This document shows, piece after piece, positions 34,685 to 44,880 of a stretch of 64,000 nt of DNA (the first letter of the stretch is position 1; each line of letters opens with the position of its first letter). The translations under genes and the position numbers were made by a program. The notes under the pieces were generated by a model, which saw only the letters and a program-made list of their open reading frames with translations, was not told where the DNA came from and searched no databases. This DNA is from Dipteris shenzhenensis (taxonomy: Eukaryota; Polypodiophyta; Polypodiopsida; Gleicheniales). The stretch is from NCBI GenBank assembly GCA_047967505.1, contig CM106539.1; one strand, given 5' to 3'.

Positions 34685-37600
34685 GCAGAGGTCCTGGAAT
34701 TGAGTCGGGCCGACGTCGGGGTTGAAGACAATCTGGTTGTTTAGATTGTGGATGCGGTCATCGATGGGGCCAGGAAGATCGCAGAGGAGTAAGAGGATGA
34801 GGCAGTTGAAATGGACGGTGGTGGCGATGATGGTAGGATCTAGCACTGAGTTGTATGTGTCGTTGAATGACTGGAAGTGGAAGAAAAATCCCTCCTGCAT
34901 CATTTCTTTGGAAAAGTTGTACTTGGGGATTACAACACATTGAGGTCCTGCTGCTGGAGGGCTCGAAATGCAACCCAAGTTCATCATCGTTCCATGGGCA
35001 TGTAGAGTGGGTGGACTCGACAATCAATGGGTGGACTCGATTTAAGAAGGGGAGCTGCCAATTTGGATGCAAACCAGCATTGGGATCGATCACGGGGATT
35101 GGGGCATTGGGGGCAAGGTTGTATCCTCCTCTCGTGCACTTGGGATGCACGTGGCGCCAGTCATCGACGAATGACTGCACGATGAACTATGTGAGGGGGT
35201 GCACCTGAAGAATTTTGTAGAGGTGGAGGTGTAAGCCCTCAACCTATCACTTCCAATGGTGCATGAGCATGCTATCTGCTAGCTCCTGAAAGGACTGTAA
35301 GTCTGGTCACCAGTGGATATCTTCAGGGGGAGAAGCGGGGATGGTGGAGCGTCATCATCTACAAGTGGCATGGGGTTTGGCTCCATTGTGCCTGCAGGAG
35401 TTGCTACGTCAGGTCTTTGTACAAAATGTGCTGCTTTGAGTAGCTTCATCAGGAAGGTTGACCAGAGCATTGGAGGAGATGGACTGGGAGGGTCGTGCTA
35501 TGCGGTGGTGGTGTTAGAGGCATTAGACAAGTACTCGGGTAGTGTTGTCCGAGGAAGGGGAGGGTGGGTAGGGTGGGATATATAGGAGGTGGTAGCGGGA
35601 TTTCTGTAGGGGGGGCGGTAGTATTAAAGAGGGTGATTGCATTAATTCCCTCTTCCTTGGTGACTTCCTCTGGGTAGGCTACGTGAATTGTTTCAAAATT
35701 GCTAACCAAGGACTCAAGTGAGCCTTGGAGAGCCTGTAGCACCCTATTAAAGAGGATTATTATTCCGAGGGGTTGGTAGGTTGTGGACTGGTAGGCCACA
35801 AGGTGCCCTTGAGATTGGACTATTGAGGCTCTGCCGTAGGTCTGCATCTAGTTGATGTCTACATGTAGACTTTTGGGAGTGCAGACCCATGGCATGAGTT
35901 CCTCGAGCTTTGCAAGTTGCATCACTTCATCGTCCACAGGATAATTAAGGGACTCAGTGATGACACGGCACCAGGCTTGAAAATTAAGAAGGGTGGGATG
36001 GGCGGATAGTGCTTGGAGGTCGGAGGGGCAGAGAAGAGATAGAGAAGTGGGTTGAAGATCAAGAGAGAAATATGACATGGCTAAGATTGGGCGACAGTGA
36101 AGAATAGTCCAGAGGGAATTAGGAAGAAGTGGAGTAGTGAGGTCTAGGTGGAAGATAAGAATTTGTGTGTGGATTGCATCAAAGTGCATTTGAAGGGTTT
36201 GGGTGATGGTGCATGGTGCAAGTGTGTATGTGGCTAATTCTGCAGACACCTCCCTGTACATCCAAAACTCCTATTGTTTGTGGTCTTCCAAACCTGACTC
36301 CTTAGATTGGCCGGTGGCATGCTGGCTTTTGATTTCTTTTTGGAGCGAGACCGTTAGGTTTCTCTCTTGTGCCAGGAGATCCTATAAGGAGTAGATCTAT
36401 TGGTTGTGGGACTCTTGTGAGCAGGCGTACTACTGCTCTACCTGTGCCTACTGCTCCAGCATTGTGCACAGGGTTGACTCTACCTTGTCCACCTGGTCCA
36501 TGAGCGTCTGGACCACGGATTCACTGGTGGCGAGGTCACCCTTGACCCTCGTAAGAGCAAGCTCGAGCTCTTCCACCTTGGCCTGGTATTCATTTGCTCT
36601 ATGTATTGCGGCATGGCCTGCTTCCTGGGCTGCGACCATTGACGATTGGCTTTCATGCGTAGAGAGCTGGGCTTGGATGAGACTTGAGGAGAGTTGTGAG
36701 ACTTGCTCCTACCTCCTCTGTCAGATTGTTCTGGCGACCTGGGCAGTTGTGCCATGGCTTCAAAGAGGTTCAGCTCCATCACATCTGCATGTGACAACTG
36801 CTCTGCCATCATGTGGCTATAGCCACCCGTTGCCTTATACTGGGGTGCACTGCAAAATTATATGGCCTCTACTAGGCCTGCCCATGGAGTGGAAGAGGTG
36901 CCAGTGGCGAAGGATGTTGTCTCCTGAGGGGTGGTGGAGAGACTGAGACGTAGGGCATAATGGGGATTGTCGGCATAGTTTCGGCTCTTGTATGGAGGCC
37001 GATTTGATTGTCTCATCGCCCTGGAGGTCTTCAATGAGAATAGGCCCTCCTTGAACCTATTTTCCCTTATCTCGAGGATCCGCTCGTTGGAGGCGCAGTT
37101 GTTGCCACATGGATTCGTGCAACTGGCGGTCCTCATATTGGTTGAGCAGCTGACTTTTTTCTAGTTGCACTGGAATTACCAGAGAAACACTGGGTGTTGT
37201 CCTTGCTCTCTTGGGCTTAACCTCCGTTTCTTCTTGCTCTCTCTGTACTGGGCTGGTGGCAAATTTCTCTACGAGGCCAAAGCCAACTGGCAGATGTTGA
37301 CTTCACAACAAGTAATAGAGGACCGACATGTACAACATGGGATTGCTACCGATAACATCCCTATGGGTGCCGAGATCATCTCGCATCTGGCTGCAGAAGT
37401 AGTCAGCCCAGTTCGTCTCTTGGAAGTTCACCATTCGTAGCAAGATATTGGGCACAATGGACTGATGATGATCCGTGTGCTTAACTTGAGTGAGCCATTG
37501 CAAGGCTCTTGCTGGTCGCTCTACTTTGGCCTTGTAGATGGTGGTGAATTGGATGCGGCCCCTACACTTGTGGCAATTGTAGTGACATACCGTTTTGATG

Positions 37601-38418
37601 GCATCGAGCTTTTTCTTATGCTTGGAGTACTTCTCCCCAACCACTGGCAGGTTGAAGGCTAGACCATGTCCTGATTGATCTGGTAGTGGTGGGGATTGCC
37701 TGCTGCATCACGCAAGACACCAATGTTGGTGTTGCTATCATACATCTTGAGGAATTCCACCAGCAGTGTCATGTCCAGGTGGCATGGGAGACGGACGGCC
37801 ATTCTGCCCAAGCCTGCAAAATTGAGTGCTTCCACAACTGCTAGGTCCTAGAGAGCAGCGTATGCTACTGCTGTATGATAGTGGACGGTGTAGTCGTGGC
37901 CCTCTTATGTGAAGCATCACACAAGCATTTAACTCTTGGAGCCATGCTTCTCCAAGTGGCGAGTGTTCTTGTGAACGCATGATCTTATACTTGCTTGTCA
38001 TTAGCGCCGGGGTGCACTTTCGTGTCCTCATGGGAGACGTACCTGCCGTAGCTGGATCTTCTTGAGTGGCATGCCTGGTGGAAGTTTCTTCACTTTGTAA
38101 GTCTTCCACGGGTATCTCGGCCGGCTTGCAGATTGTGGCAGGAGTGCTTTGGGAATCCGATGGGCCAATGACCTCTGGGTTAGGGCGAGGGTGGAGTCCC
38201 AGGTCCGCTTCAAACTCAAAGAAGTTGTGTTCTAAATCCATTGCAAATAGGAATGGAAGTTGAGTGACGAGGGAATTGGTGGATGAGGAAGAGCAGGAGG
38301 ACATAAACTTATTGTTTGGATTGTAGTGGAAGGGGGTAGGAGACTGTTAGATTTCTAGGCAAATTTTGCAAGAGTTCTGTGGCAACAGCTATAGCGATGA
38401 CCCAGCGGGGTAAGCATG

Positions 38419-38427
38419 CTTATATAG
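38419..38427 (-). promoter_or_regulatory. TATA box upstream of G2 ORF3
   Basis: Minus strand aaatctatataagcatgc, about 115 bp before ATG 38304. Matches the TATA position in G1. Suggests ORF3 has its own promoter rather than depending on the LTR. Confidence 0.55.
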
Positions 38428-38439
38428 ATTTCCTATCCC

Positions 38440-38990
38440 CCCCGACCGGTGGGATATGGTATGGCGATGGTCGGTGCTAAAGCTCGATGGTGGCGGTCAG
38501 CCCTAAAATTCAATGGCGACGATTGACGGGATGTGGCCAAGGCTGCGAATGGTGTGGTACTCAATGGATGGCGACTTTCTTGCCTTGGCCGCCCAAGCGG
38601 GTGGTGTTGATTGAACTATTGGCGGTGTGTGACGGTGGATGAGGTGGGGGTGCGAGCGAGCAGTGCACCTTTCTTCTAGTAGTGGATGGGTTCAAGAGCA
38701 GCTTTCTTAGGGCAACTAGCATTGTCATTGCTGCTTTATGGTTCTCTAGACGTCGGTTCCAATCGAAGTGACATTGGGCATAGAGGATAGCATCTTGTAC
38801 TTGCAACTCTCAGATTTCTTGGGCGGAGTATGGTGGCATCAGTCGAGCGAGCAATGGCATTGGTTTACCATTGCAGCAAGCTTTTTTCCCTTTTTGAGTT
38901 GGGCCCTTAAGTGGGGTGCTAGTGGAGGCTGGGGCTTTTGGTTAGCCTTGTTGTGTCACTTCATTATCATGGATCGGCGAGGTCGGAGCC
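38440..38990. other. Spacer between second protease and ORF3 promoter
   Basis: Contains two or three copies of the tggcgatggtcggt phrase (38460-38530), the short version of the G1 array. No coding sequence recognised. Confidence 0.5.
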
Positions 38991-39440
38991 GAAGAGGGGG
39001 GGCTTGATCCGCACAGCGGGACTATCGCCGTTTGGCCACCATTGGTGAGCCAAGCAATTTGGGTGTGCCAATTGATTTGACAGTTGATGACGTAGCACCA
39101 GGTTCTTCCTAGAATAATCTATTCTTCAGTTGCTTCTATAGGGAGAACATAAAAACGTATATCCACAGCTTGGGGAACAACCATTAGACTTAGATTTACA
39201 TAACCCAAGGTTTGTAGACGTTGGCCAATTATAGCTCTTATTGAAGCGACGGTGAGGGTTAGGGGTACCTGTAGCTTTTCCCATACCTCTTGGGAGAGAA
39301 AGTTGTGACTCGCTCCTGGGTCCATGAGTGCTTTGATGTGCATGCGCGAAGCCTGTAGCTAAACAAGCAACCTGGTTGGCTCTACCGTTATCTCATCCAT
39401 TAGTTGCATCTATTCAATCGTTGCCTTAAGCAGGGTCATT
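38990..39440 (-). pseudogene. G2 second retropepsin-like protease domain
   Basis: Minus strand, downstream of integrase. From about 39440 a frame reads T-L-L-K-A-T-I-E-stop-M-Q-L-M-D-E-I-T-V-E-P-T-R-L-L-V-stop-L-Q-A, then I-K-A-L-M-D-P-G-A-S-H-N-F-L-S (39337-39293), the aspartic protease active-site block (normally D-S/T-G-A; here D-P-G-A). It continues to I-L-G-R-T-W about 75 residues later, the usual second retropepsin landmark. Stops are TAG in Gln-like contexts. G2 has a separate protease in the normal place (43457-44178). A duplicated or acquired protease is the simplest reading; fusion with another gypsy's gag-pro is the alternative. Confidence 0.65.
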
Positions 39441-39469
39441 GTCTATGCTATCGGATCTTAGCATTATGA

Positions 39470-41230
39470 ATTCTTGCTTCCTCGATGGCTTGGTGCTTCA
39501 ACCTAGCAACTGCTGCCTTGAGTTCTTTTTCTCTATGCAATGCTTGAAGGGTGGAGAGAGTGAGTGGTATGTAGTATCTTTTTAATTTGCTCCCATTTAG
39601 GTAGCCATCCATTTCTATTCCATCCAGGGTGGCTATTCAGCATGATCCCTATGGAGTGATCTCAACTACGTGGTAAGGACCCATACCTCGGTCCTGGTGT
39701 GCCAACTCAATATGTAATATGTTACTACCCTCGTCCAAACTCCCGAGTATGGGGGGAAAGGGTCCATAAATAATATGCATGGATTTCCTTTAAAAATTTC
39801 AAATATGCAAGGGAAAAATATGAAAATTTCATGTCCCCCCTCCCACAAAATATAAGGTATATACCTTGAAAAATATGCAAAATTTTAAGATTTGTACATA
39901 TTTTCCATAATATGTGAGGCCCAAGGGGGGGGGTCTTTTGGACGAGGGGGGGTAAAACAAAAAATTCACTAAAATATGAAAACCCATCCCCTTTTAAATG
40001 AATGTAACTTTTTCATGTGTTACCCAAATTTCAAGGTGTAAAGACATATTTGAAGCTCTTTTAGTGTACAACATAGCTATGTTAATTTGAATAATTTCGA
40101 CGCATGTCATATTGTTAAATTCATCTCATACTCAAGATTTTGATAGGTTTTCTTACTAAAGGGAGTTGGCGCCACAGGACCTTGGTACTTAAGCTTACGT
40201 TTGGTATTGCGGACACTTTATAGGAGCACCAAATCTCCTTCTGGCAAGTCCTTGTTCTTGAGGTTGTGGTTGAACCACTTTTTACATCAGGCCTTTTCTA
40301 CCCAGACAGAGTAGGTTGAACGCAACCGTTTCTCTTCTAACTTTTCGAGGTCAACTAGCTATTCAGCTAGCGCGTTTTCTACGAGTCTTTCTTTTATGGC
40401 AAGACAGAGGCTAGGCACTACATACTCCATTGGTATTGCTGCCTCCACCCCGAAGGCTAACTTAAAGGGGGTACAATGTGTTGCCACTTTGTAGGAGGTC
40501 CGGTAGGCCCATAATGCTACGATGAGCTTATGCTCCCAGTTGGTACGACTGGCTTCTACCGTACATGTGATGATCTTATAGCATGTTTTGTTGGAGCTTT
40601 TGGCCATTTGCTCTGAGGTAGTATGGCATTGACTTTCTATGAATGATCATAAACTCACTCATCAGGATTGCTATGGTTTCATTGAGGAAGTGAGTTCCTC
40701 AATCGTCTCCTTGACTAACTCCAACGGACATCCAAACCACATAATGACTTGTTCATATAAGAATTTGGCAGTGGATCTTTCGTCAGCCTTTACTGTGGCA
40801 ATTCCTTCTACCCACTTGGTAAAGTAGTCGATGGCCAGGATGATGTATTGTGCCCGAATCCCCTTAGCGGTTGGGCTTATGGGACCAATGAAATCGATGC
40901 CCCATTTTTCGAAGGGTTGGTCAGACAAGATTTTGATCAGGGGCATCATGTCTGCCCTATGCGGGATTTGGATACAGTGGTAGGGGTCGCATTGTTTGAT
41001 ATATTTGGTCATGTCTTCAAAGAGCGTTGGCCACCAGAGACCAACTTGCAGCACTTTACGTGTGTTGTAACATCAGCGGCAAAATGATCTACGATTCCTG
41101 AGTGGGCTTCTTCAAGCACCTCGATGTATTTGTGTTCACACATGCATCTTTGCAGTATGCCATCCTTGCCCATGTGGTATAGTTGGCTTGCTATCAGCTA
41201 ATATGGTGTTGCATCCTTAATGAGTTTATG
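39470..41230 (-). pseudogene. G2 integrase, frameshifted and interrupted by a TIR element
   Basis: Ty3/gypsy integrase on the minus strand. Zinc-binding H-H-C-C region about 41150-40970 (H-S-G-I-V-D-H, C-D-P-Y-H-C), then first catalytic Asp in F-E-K-W-G-I-D-F-I-G-P (about 40920). The second Asp region (normally S-D-R-G-x-H-F) is scrambled by an indel near 40710, and the Glu position reads A-N-G-Q-K. It resumes as W-E-H-K-L-I-V-A-L-W-A-Y-R-T (about 40545). The C-terminal G-P-Y module is split by a 492-bp insertion (39690-40181) and ends D-G-Y-L-N-G-S-K-L-K-R-Y-Y. Unusually, an A/E/K-rich, coiled-coil-like tail of about 40 residues follows to 39470. Nonfunctional. Confidence 0.8.
39690..40181. 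mobile_element. MITE-like TIR insertion in G2 integrase
   Basis: 492-bp AT-rich block with imperfect 19-bp terminal inverted repeats: ggtcctggtgtgccaactc at 39690-39708 and gagttggcgccacaggacc at 40163-40181. G1 integrase lacks it, which shows it is an insertion. No coding capacity. A target duplication is not clear (cct on both sides is possible). Contains the 14-bp palindrome aaggtatatacctt. Confidence 0.65.
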
Positions 41231-41251
41231 GGCTCTATCCTTCTTAAGGTC

Positions 41252-41660
41252 CTAGCCTAGGGGTAGTCCGTTGGCCAAGTAGTGGCTGATTTCGGTGGCC
41301 CATTCAAGAATGACATCGAGGAAGAAGAGAGAAGCATCGAGGAGATCATCTTCTACTCCCATTGGCGCCTCACCATTCACGATCCACAATAGGTGGTCGG
41401 CTAGAACGTGGGTTTTGACCTTACGCACAAAGATTATGAAGTTGAATTCTAGCAGGATCAGCATCCACCTAGTGATGTGTCCCGTCATGCAGGGTTTGTT
41501 GACCAAGTATAGCAATGCTTGATGGTCCACGAAGAAGACAAATTTGTTAGCTAACAAGTAGTGCCTGAACTTCTTAACTGCATAGACCATGGCGAGACCT
41601 TCCCTGTTGGTGGTGTAGTGAACCTCGGCTTCATTTAGTTGACGGCTCACAAAGTATACC
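41252..41660 (-). pseudogene. G2 RNase H domain
   Basis: Minus-strand gypsy RNase H: S-R-Q-L-N-E-A-E-V-H-Y, then E-G-L-A-M-V-Y-A-V-K-K-F-R-H-Y-L, V-D-H-Q-A-L and H-V-L-A-D-H-L. 132 codons are open at a stretch. Stops just upstream separate it from RT. Confidence 0.82.
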
Positions 41661-42701
41661 GATTAATCCAAATTATGCTCCCCGGGTTGGGCTAACACAC
41701 ATCCAATGGCAAAGTTAGAGGCATCAATGTGGACATGGAATATCAAATTCCAGTTGCGTGACCTCATGTGCGGTGGCTAGAGCTAGTTTGAGGGTTTCAA
41801 AGGATGTTTGGCATTCTTCGGTCCACTCAAAGGATACTAGCAGTTTGTATAATGGGCGGGCTATGTTCGCATAGAACCAGATGAATCTCTGATAATAGCA
41901 TGTATGGCGAGTAAATCATTTGACTCCCTTGGCATTGGTGGGGGGCATGAACTCCAAGATGAGTTTGATTTTATTGTGGTCCATAGAGATTCCATTCTGG
42001 GACACTATGTGACCCAAGATGACATCGTGTTTGACCCAAAACTAGCACTTAAGGGGGTTGAGGGATATGCGGTATAAGAGGCACTTCTCGAGGACAAGCC
42101 TAAAATACTTCAGGTGGTCATCCCATTTTGAGTTCACGCAGATATTGTCCAAGAAGACTTCCACAAAGTCCCTTAGATACTCCTTAAATACCGTAATCAT
42201 CATATGCTGGAAGGTAGCAAGGGCATTGGTTAATCTAAATATCATCACCCTGGCTACATATACACACCATTCGGTTGCGAAGGTGGTTTTATGTTGATTT
42301 TGGGGGGTAATTGACACTTGGTTGTAACCTGAAAATCCATCTAGGAAGCTATATGCTTCCTTTCCGGCTACCCTTTCTAAAACATGTTCTGTGAATGGCA
42401 GAGGGTAGTGGTCATGCCTCATGGTAGCATTAACCTTTTTCAAATCCGCGCTTACTCTAATTTTTCCATTTTTCTTTAGGACTATCACAATGGGTGATAC
42501 CCAGTCCGTATGCTCAATCTCATAGATGAATCCTGCATCTCTGAGTTTCTGGATTTCTTCCCTCACTATGAGTGCGTATTTAGGATTCATAGGGTAGGGG
42601 CATTGCCCTACTGACCTGGCATCATCCATCATGGGGATTGTATGCTGCACTACTATATGGCAGGTACCCCCTTCATGTCCGTGTACTTCCAGGCCATGCA
42701 T
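41661..42701 (-). pseudogene. G2 reverse transcriptase, catalytic D to N
   Basis: Minus-strand gypsy RT, best frame 42701-42042: M-N-P-K-Y-A, V-R-E-E-I-Q-K-L-x-D-A-G-F-I-Y, W-V-S-P-I-V-I-V-L-K-K-N-G-K-I-R-V, D-G-F-S-G-Y-N-Q-V and the active site F-L-D-N-I-C-V where F-x-D-D is required; the second aspartate is Asn (codon AAT). After 42042 the thumb/connection part to 41660 is broken by stops. Dead as a polymerase. Confidence 0.85.
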
Positions 42702-43456
42702 TCTTTATATTCCCATAGGAGAGCTATTAAGGCATTCTCCTCATTGGGGGTGAGGTCATCGGTGATAAATATGGGTTGTGGGTCCTGCCCTTTTGGGGCT
42801 AGGTTTACCTCCTTGACTAGAGCCGGCCCATCATACCCTTGAGAACAACCGTCCTCTTGAGATCTTTTGGCCTGTTGGTATAAGATCTTATGATCCGGAA
42901 TAGTATAGGCCTTATAGTGGGCTAGTACCTACCATAGGTCTTCCTTATCCTCAATCTCCTCCTCTTTTTCTACTGGAGCAGTGGTCTTTTTGGCCTTAGC
43001 CTTGCCTTTGGATACAAGGGATTTGGGACTTGAAGGGGGCTCTTCCATTGTACTTATAGAGCCAATGGGGGTGGTTACCCTACTTACCCTATTTCCTTAG
43101 TTAGAGGAGAACTCATGGTGAGCAGTTGTGGTGCCTACGTAGGATAGCCATTGAAGATCTGATTTTACCCTCATCATTCCCTTGCTTACCTCTCAAGGTT
43201 TGAGCATGTTAAACATCCTTAGGGGAACCACCGGGGTCAAACCCTCAAGCTCTGGGGTGGTGATCTAAAAACCTAGTCTTTCTGGGACATCTATGTTGGC
43301 TAAGATGTGCATCTAGTTCTGTGAGAATTTTGGCTCGGGGAGAGGTGCATACCAGAAGTTGTCAGACTCCTTCTCATCCTCTTCCTTGTCACAGGGTTGG
43401 AATAGTTTTACGGAGGTGGTTTGGGTGGTGGTGTTGGACTCTACGGCAAAAAGGTG

Positions 43457-44178
43457 TCATGACAACAATGGGTGGGCCTTGTAGGTGTGTAGGTCCACTC
43501 TCATGGTCTGCTCCTCATGCCATAAGTAGATATTATCATTGCTCCAGTCATGCACGAGTCTAGACATTCGCAAGAAGGGTATGCCTAGGATAGCTTCATA
43601 TCTTGGCTGTCGAGTGAAGTCCATGACTACGAACTTGATGGGGTATGTGAATCCAAACACCTTAATGTTTATGCCAGTCCAGCACTCCCAAGGGTTCATC
43701 GGCTCCTCCATCGACTAGGTTTACTCTACCAGATGGGTTTGCTCAAGTGTGGGTTTTTCCATTTCACCCAGCATTCCTTGCTGTAGACACGCACTCATGC
43801 TCCCCCATCCAGGATGGCTTCCACCTTTTGGTTTTGGTAGACTATGGGGATGGAGGCATTGGTGTCATCACCCTCGAAATACTGGCCTAGCTTGTTGATG
43901 GGAACCTTAGGTAGGTTTTGCCCCTTTTCTAACGTTGATTGGTTGGGCTTAGGGCTAGCAGAGGTTGAAGCTAGGAATGGTCTGTTCATCCAATTAGACA
44001 GATCATGCCATAGGATGGGATTTCCTCTTAGCAGGGATGCGATCGGCATTTTCACCTCTATTGATAGGAAAGCAGCCAACCCGGCATTGTCGCGGGGTTC
44101 TAGTGAATCTTCTTCCTCCATGGTCAACATATCATCGAAGCCATACAGGTCTCCTTCGTCTTGGAGGTTATGCAACAC
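43457..44178 (-). pseudogene. G2 primary protease region
   Basis: Minus strand, two frames separated by a stop or frameshift near 43720-43795. V-E-A-I-L-D-G-G-A (about 43820-43796) is the retropepsin active site with D-G-G-A, common in Tat/Athila-type proteases. The downstream frame has F-V-V-M-D-F-T-R-Q-P-R-Y-E-A-I-L-G-I-P-F-L-R, the second protease landmark (I-L-G-x-x-F). Between protease and RT (43450-42710) the sequence is a decayed Pro/Lys-rich linker. Confidence 0.75.
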
Positions 44179-44880
44179 TGGGTCTTCCTAAAACATCTTC
44201 TGCATTAGATCCGAAGCTTCCGACTACTCCAAGCTAAGGTGTTGCTCTTCCTCCACCCTTTCTGGCACCTTGAGCGATTTCACCCCTCGGCTGGATGAAT
44301 AGTATCTGACCCCCTACTGGCCCCTCAGTGGCCCATCAAGTGGGCTGGATGAATAGTATCTGACCCCCTACTGGCCTTTAGTCAATGCTCGAACTTATCC
44401 TGGAAATCCCATACCAAGTTCTTAGCATCCTTTATGTATTCCTTTTCCAAGACTGGGTCAGGATAGGTCTCCTTATAGGTGGGTGAGGGTGCCAAGCCTT
44501 GGGCCTGCACTCGTTTGTTCACTTCTAGGATCAAGGGTACCTCAGGGTCAGTGGAAGATTGTTTGAAAGTAGAGGGGGTGGAAAGAGTAGTTGTCTCCTC
44601 ATCAGAACCATCCTGGATGAGCACCTAGTCAGAACCATCACCTACTCGAATGGTCTTCTTGGATCGAGTTAGAGGCTGTGGGGGAATCTCAGGACTGGGC
44701 AACGGGGATACCTTACCCTTCTTTTTGAGCTTCCTCATTGCCTTGCCTAGTGCCTTGGCTTGCATCCTTGTAATGACTTGTAGTGGCACTGCGGCCACAT
44801 GGCCTTGTTCGATGCTAAGCAGATTTAGGTTGGTGCTCTTAGGCGGGATAAGTGGGGTGGTTGGTCTCCTCATGGGATAG
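44179..44880 (-). pseudogene. G2 gag-protease linker with a 53-bp duplication
   Basis: Minus-strand frames 44873-44625 and 44624-44382 are Lys/Pro-rich; the second contains L-E-K-E-Y-I-K-D-A-K-N-L-V-W-D-F-Q. A direct duplication (ctggatgaatagtatctgac at about 44290 and again at 44343) breaks the frame. Confidence 0.6.

Larger units (their letters stand above)
30955..38304 (-). pseudogene. Gypsy G2 ORF3, long unknown protein, split by element D
   Basis: Runs 38304 to 34691 and, after element D, 31146 to about 30955: roughly 3.8 kb. It lies downstream of integrase, the position of env-like or extra ORFs in other gypsy lineages. N-terminus M-S-S-C-S-S-S-S, acidic and Pro-rich; globular region about 37980-37310 (L-N-A-C, then H-T-D-H-H-Q-S-I, N-W-A-D-Y-F-C); hinge; coiled coil about 36640-36448 (V-E-E-L-E-L-A-L-T-R-V-K); second conserved region 36230-35460 (L-C-P-S-D-L-Q-A-L, L-V-S-N-F-E-T-I-H-V-A-Y); Pro-rich linker; C-terminal region about 35210-34690 ending in Y-E-D-M-H-A-T-H-F-W-K-Y left of element D. 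I see no signal peptide or convincing membrane segment. At least one TGG-to-TAG change (D-I-N-stop-M-Q, Trp in G1) and several frameshifts break it. Likely a PF20167-like retroelement protein; function unknown. Confidence 0.65.

Noticed and set aside
34392-34731. Minus-strand frames across the element D 3' LTR
   Set aside because: They read the LTR and its (CT)n run; the same frame appears at the 5' LTR.
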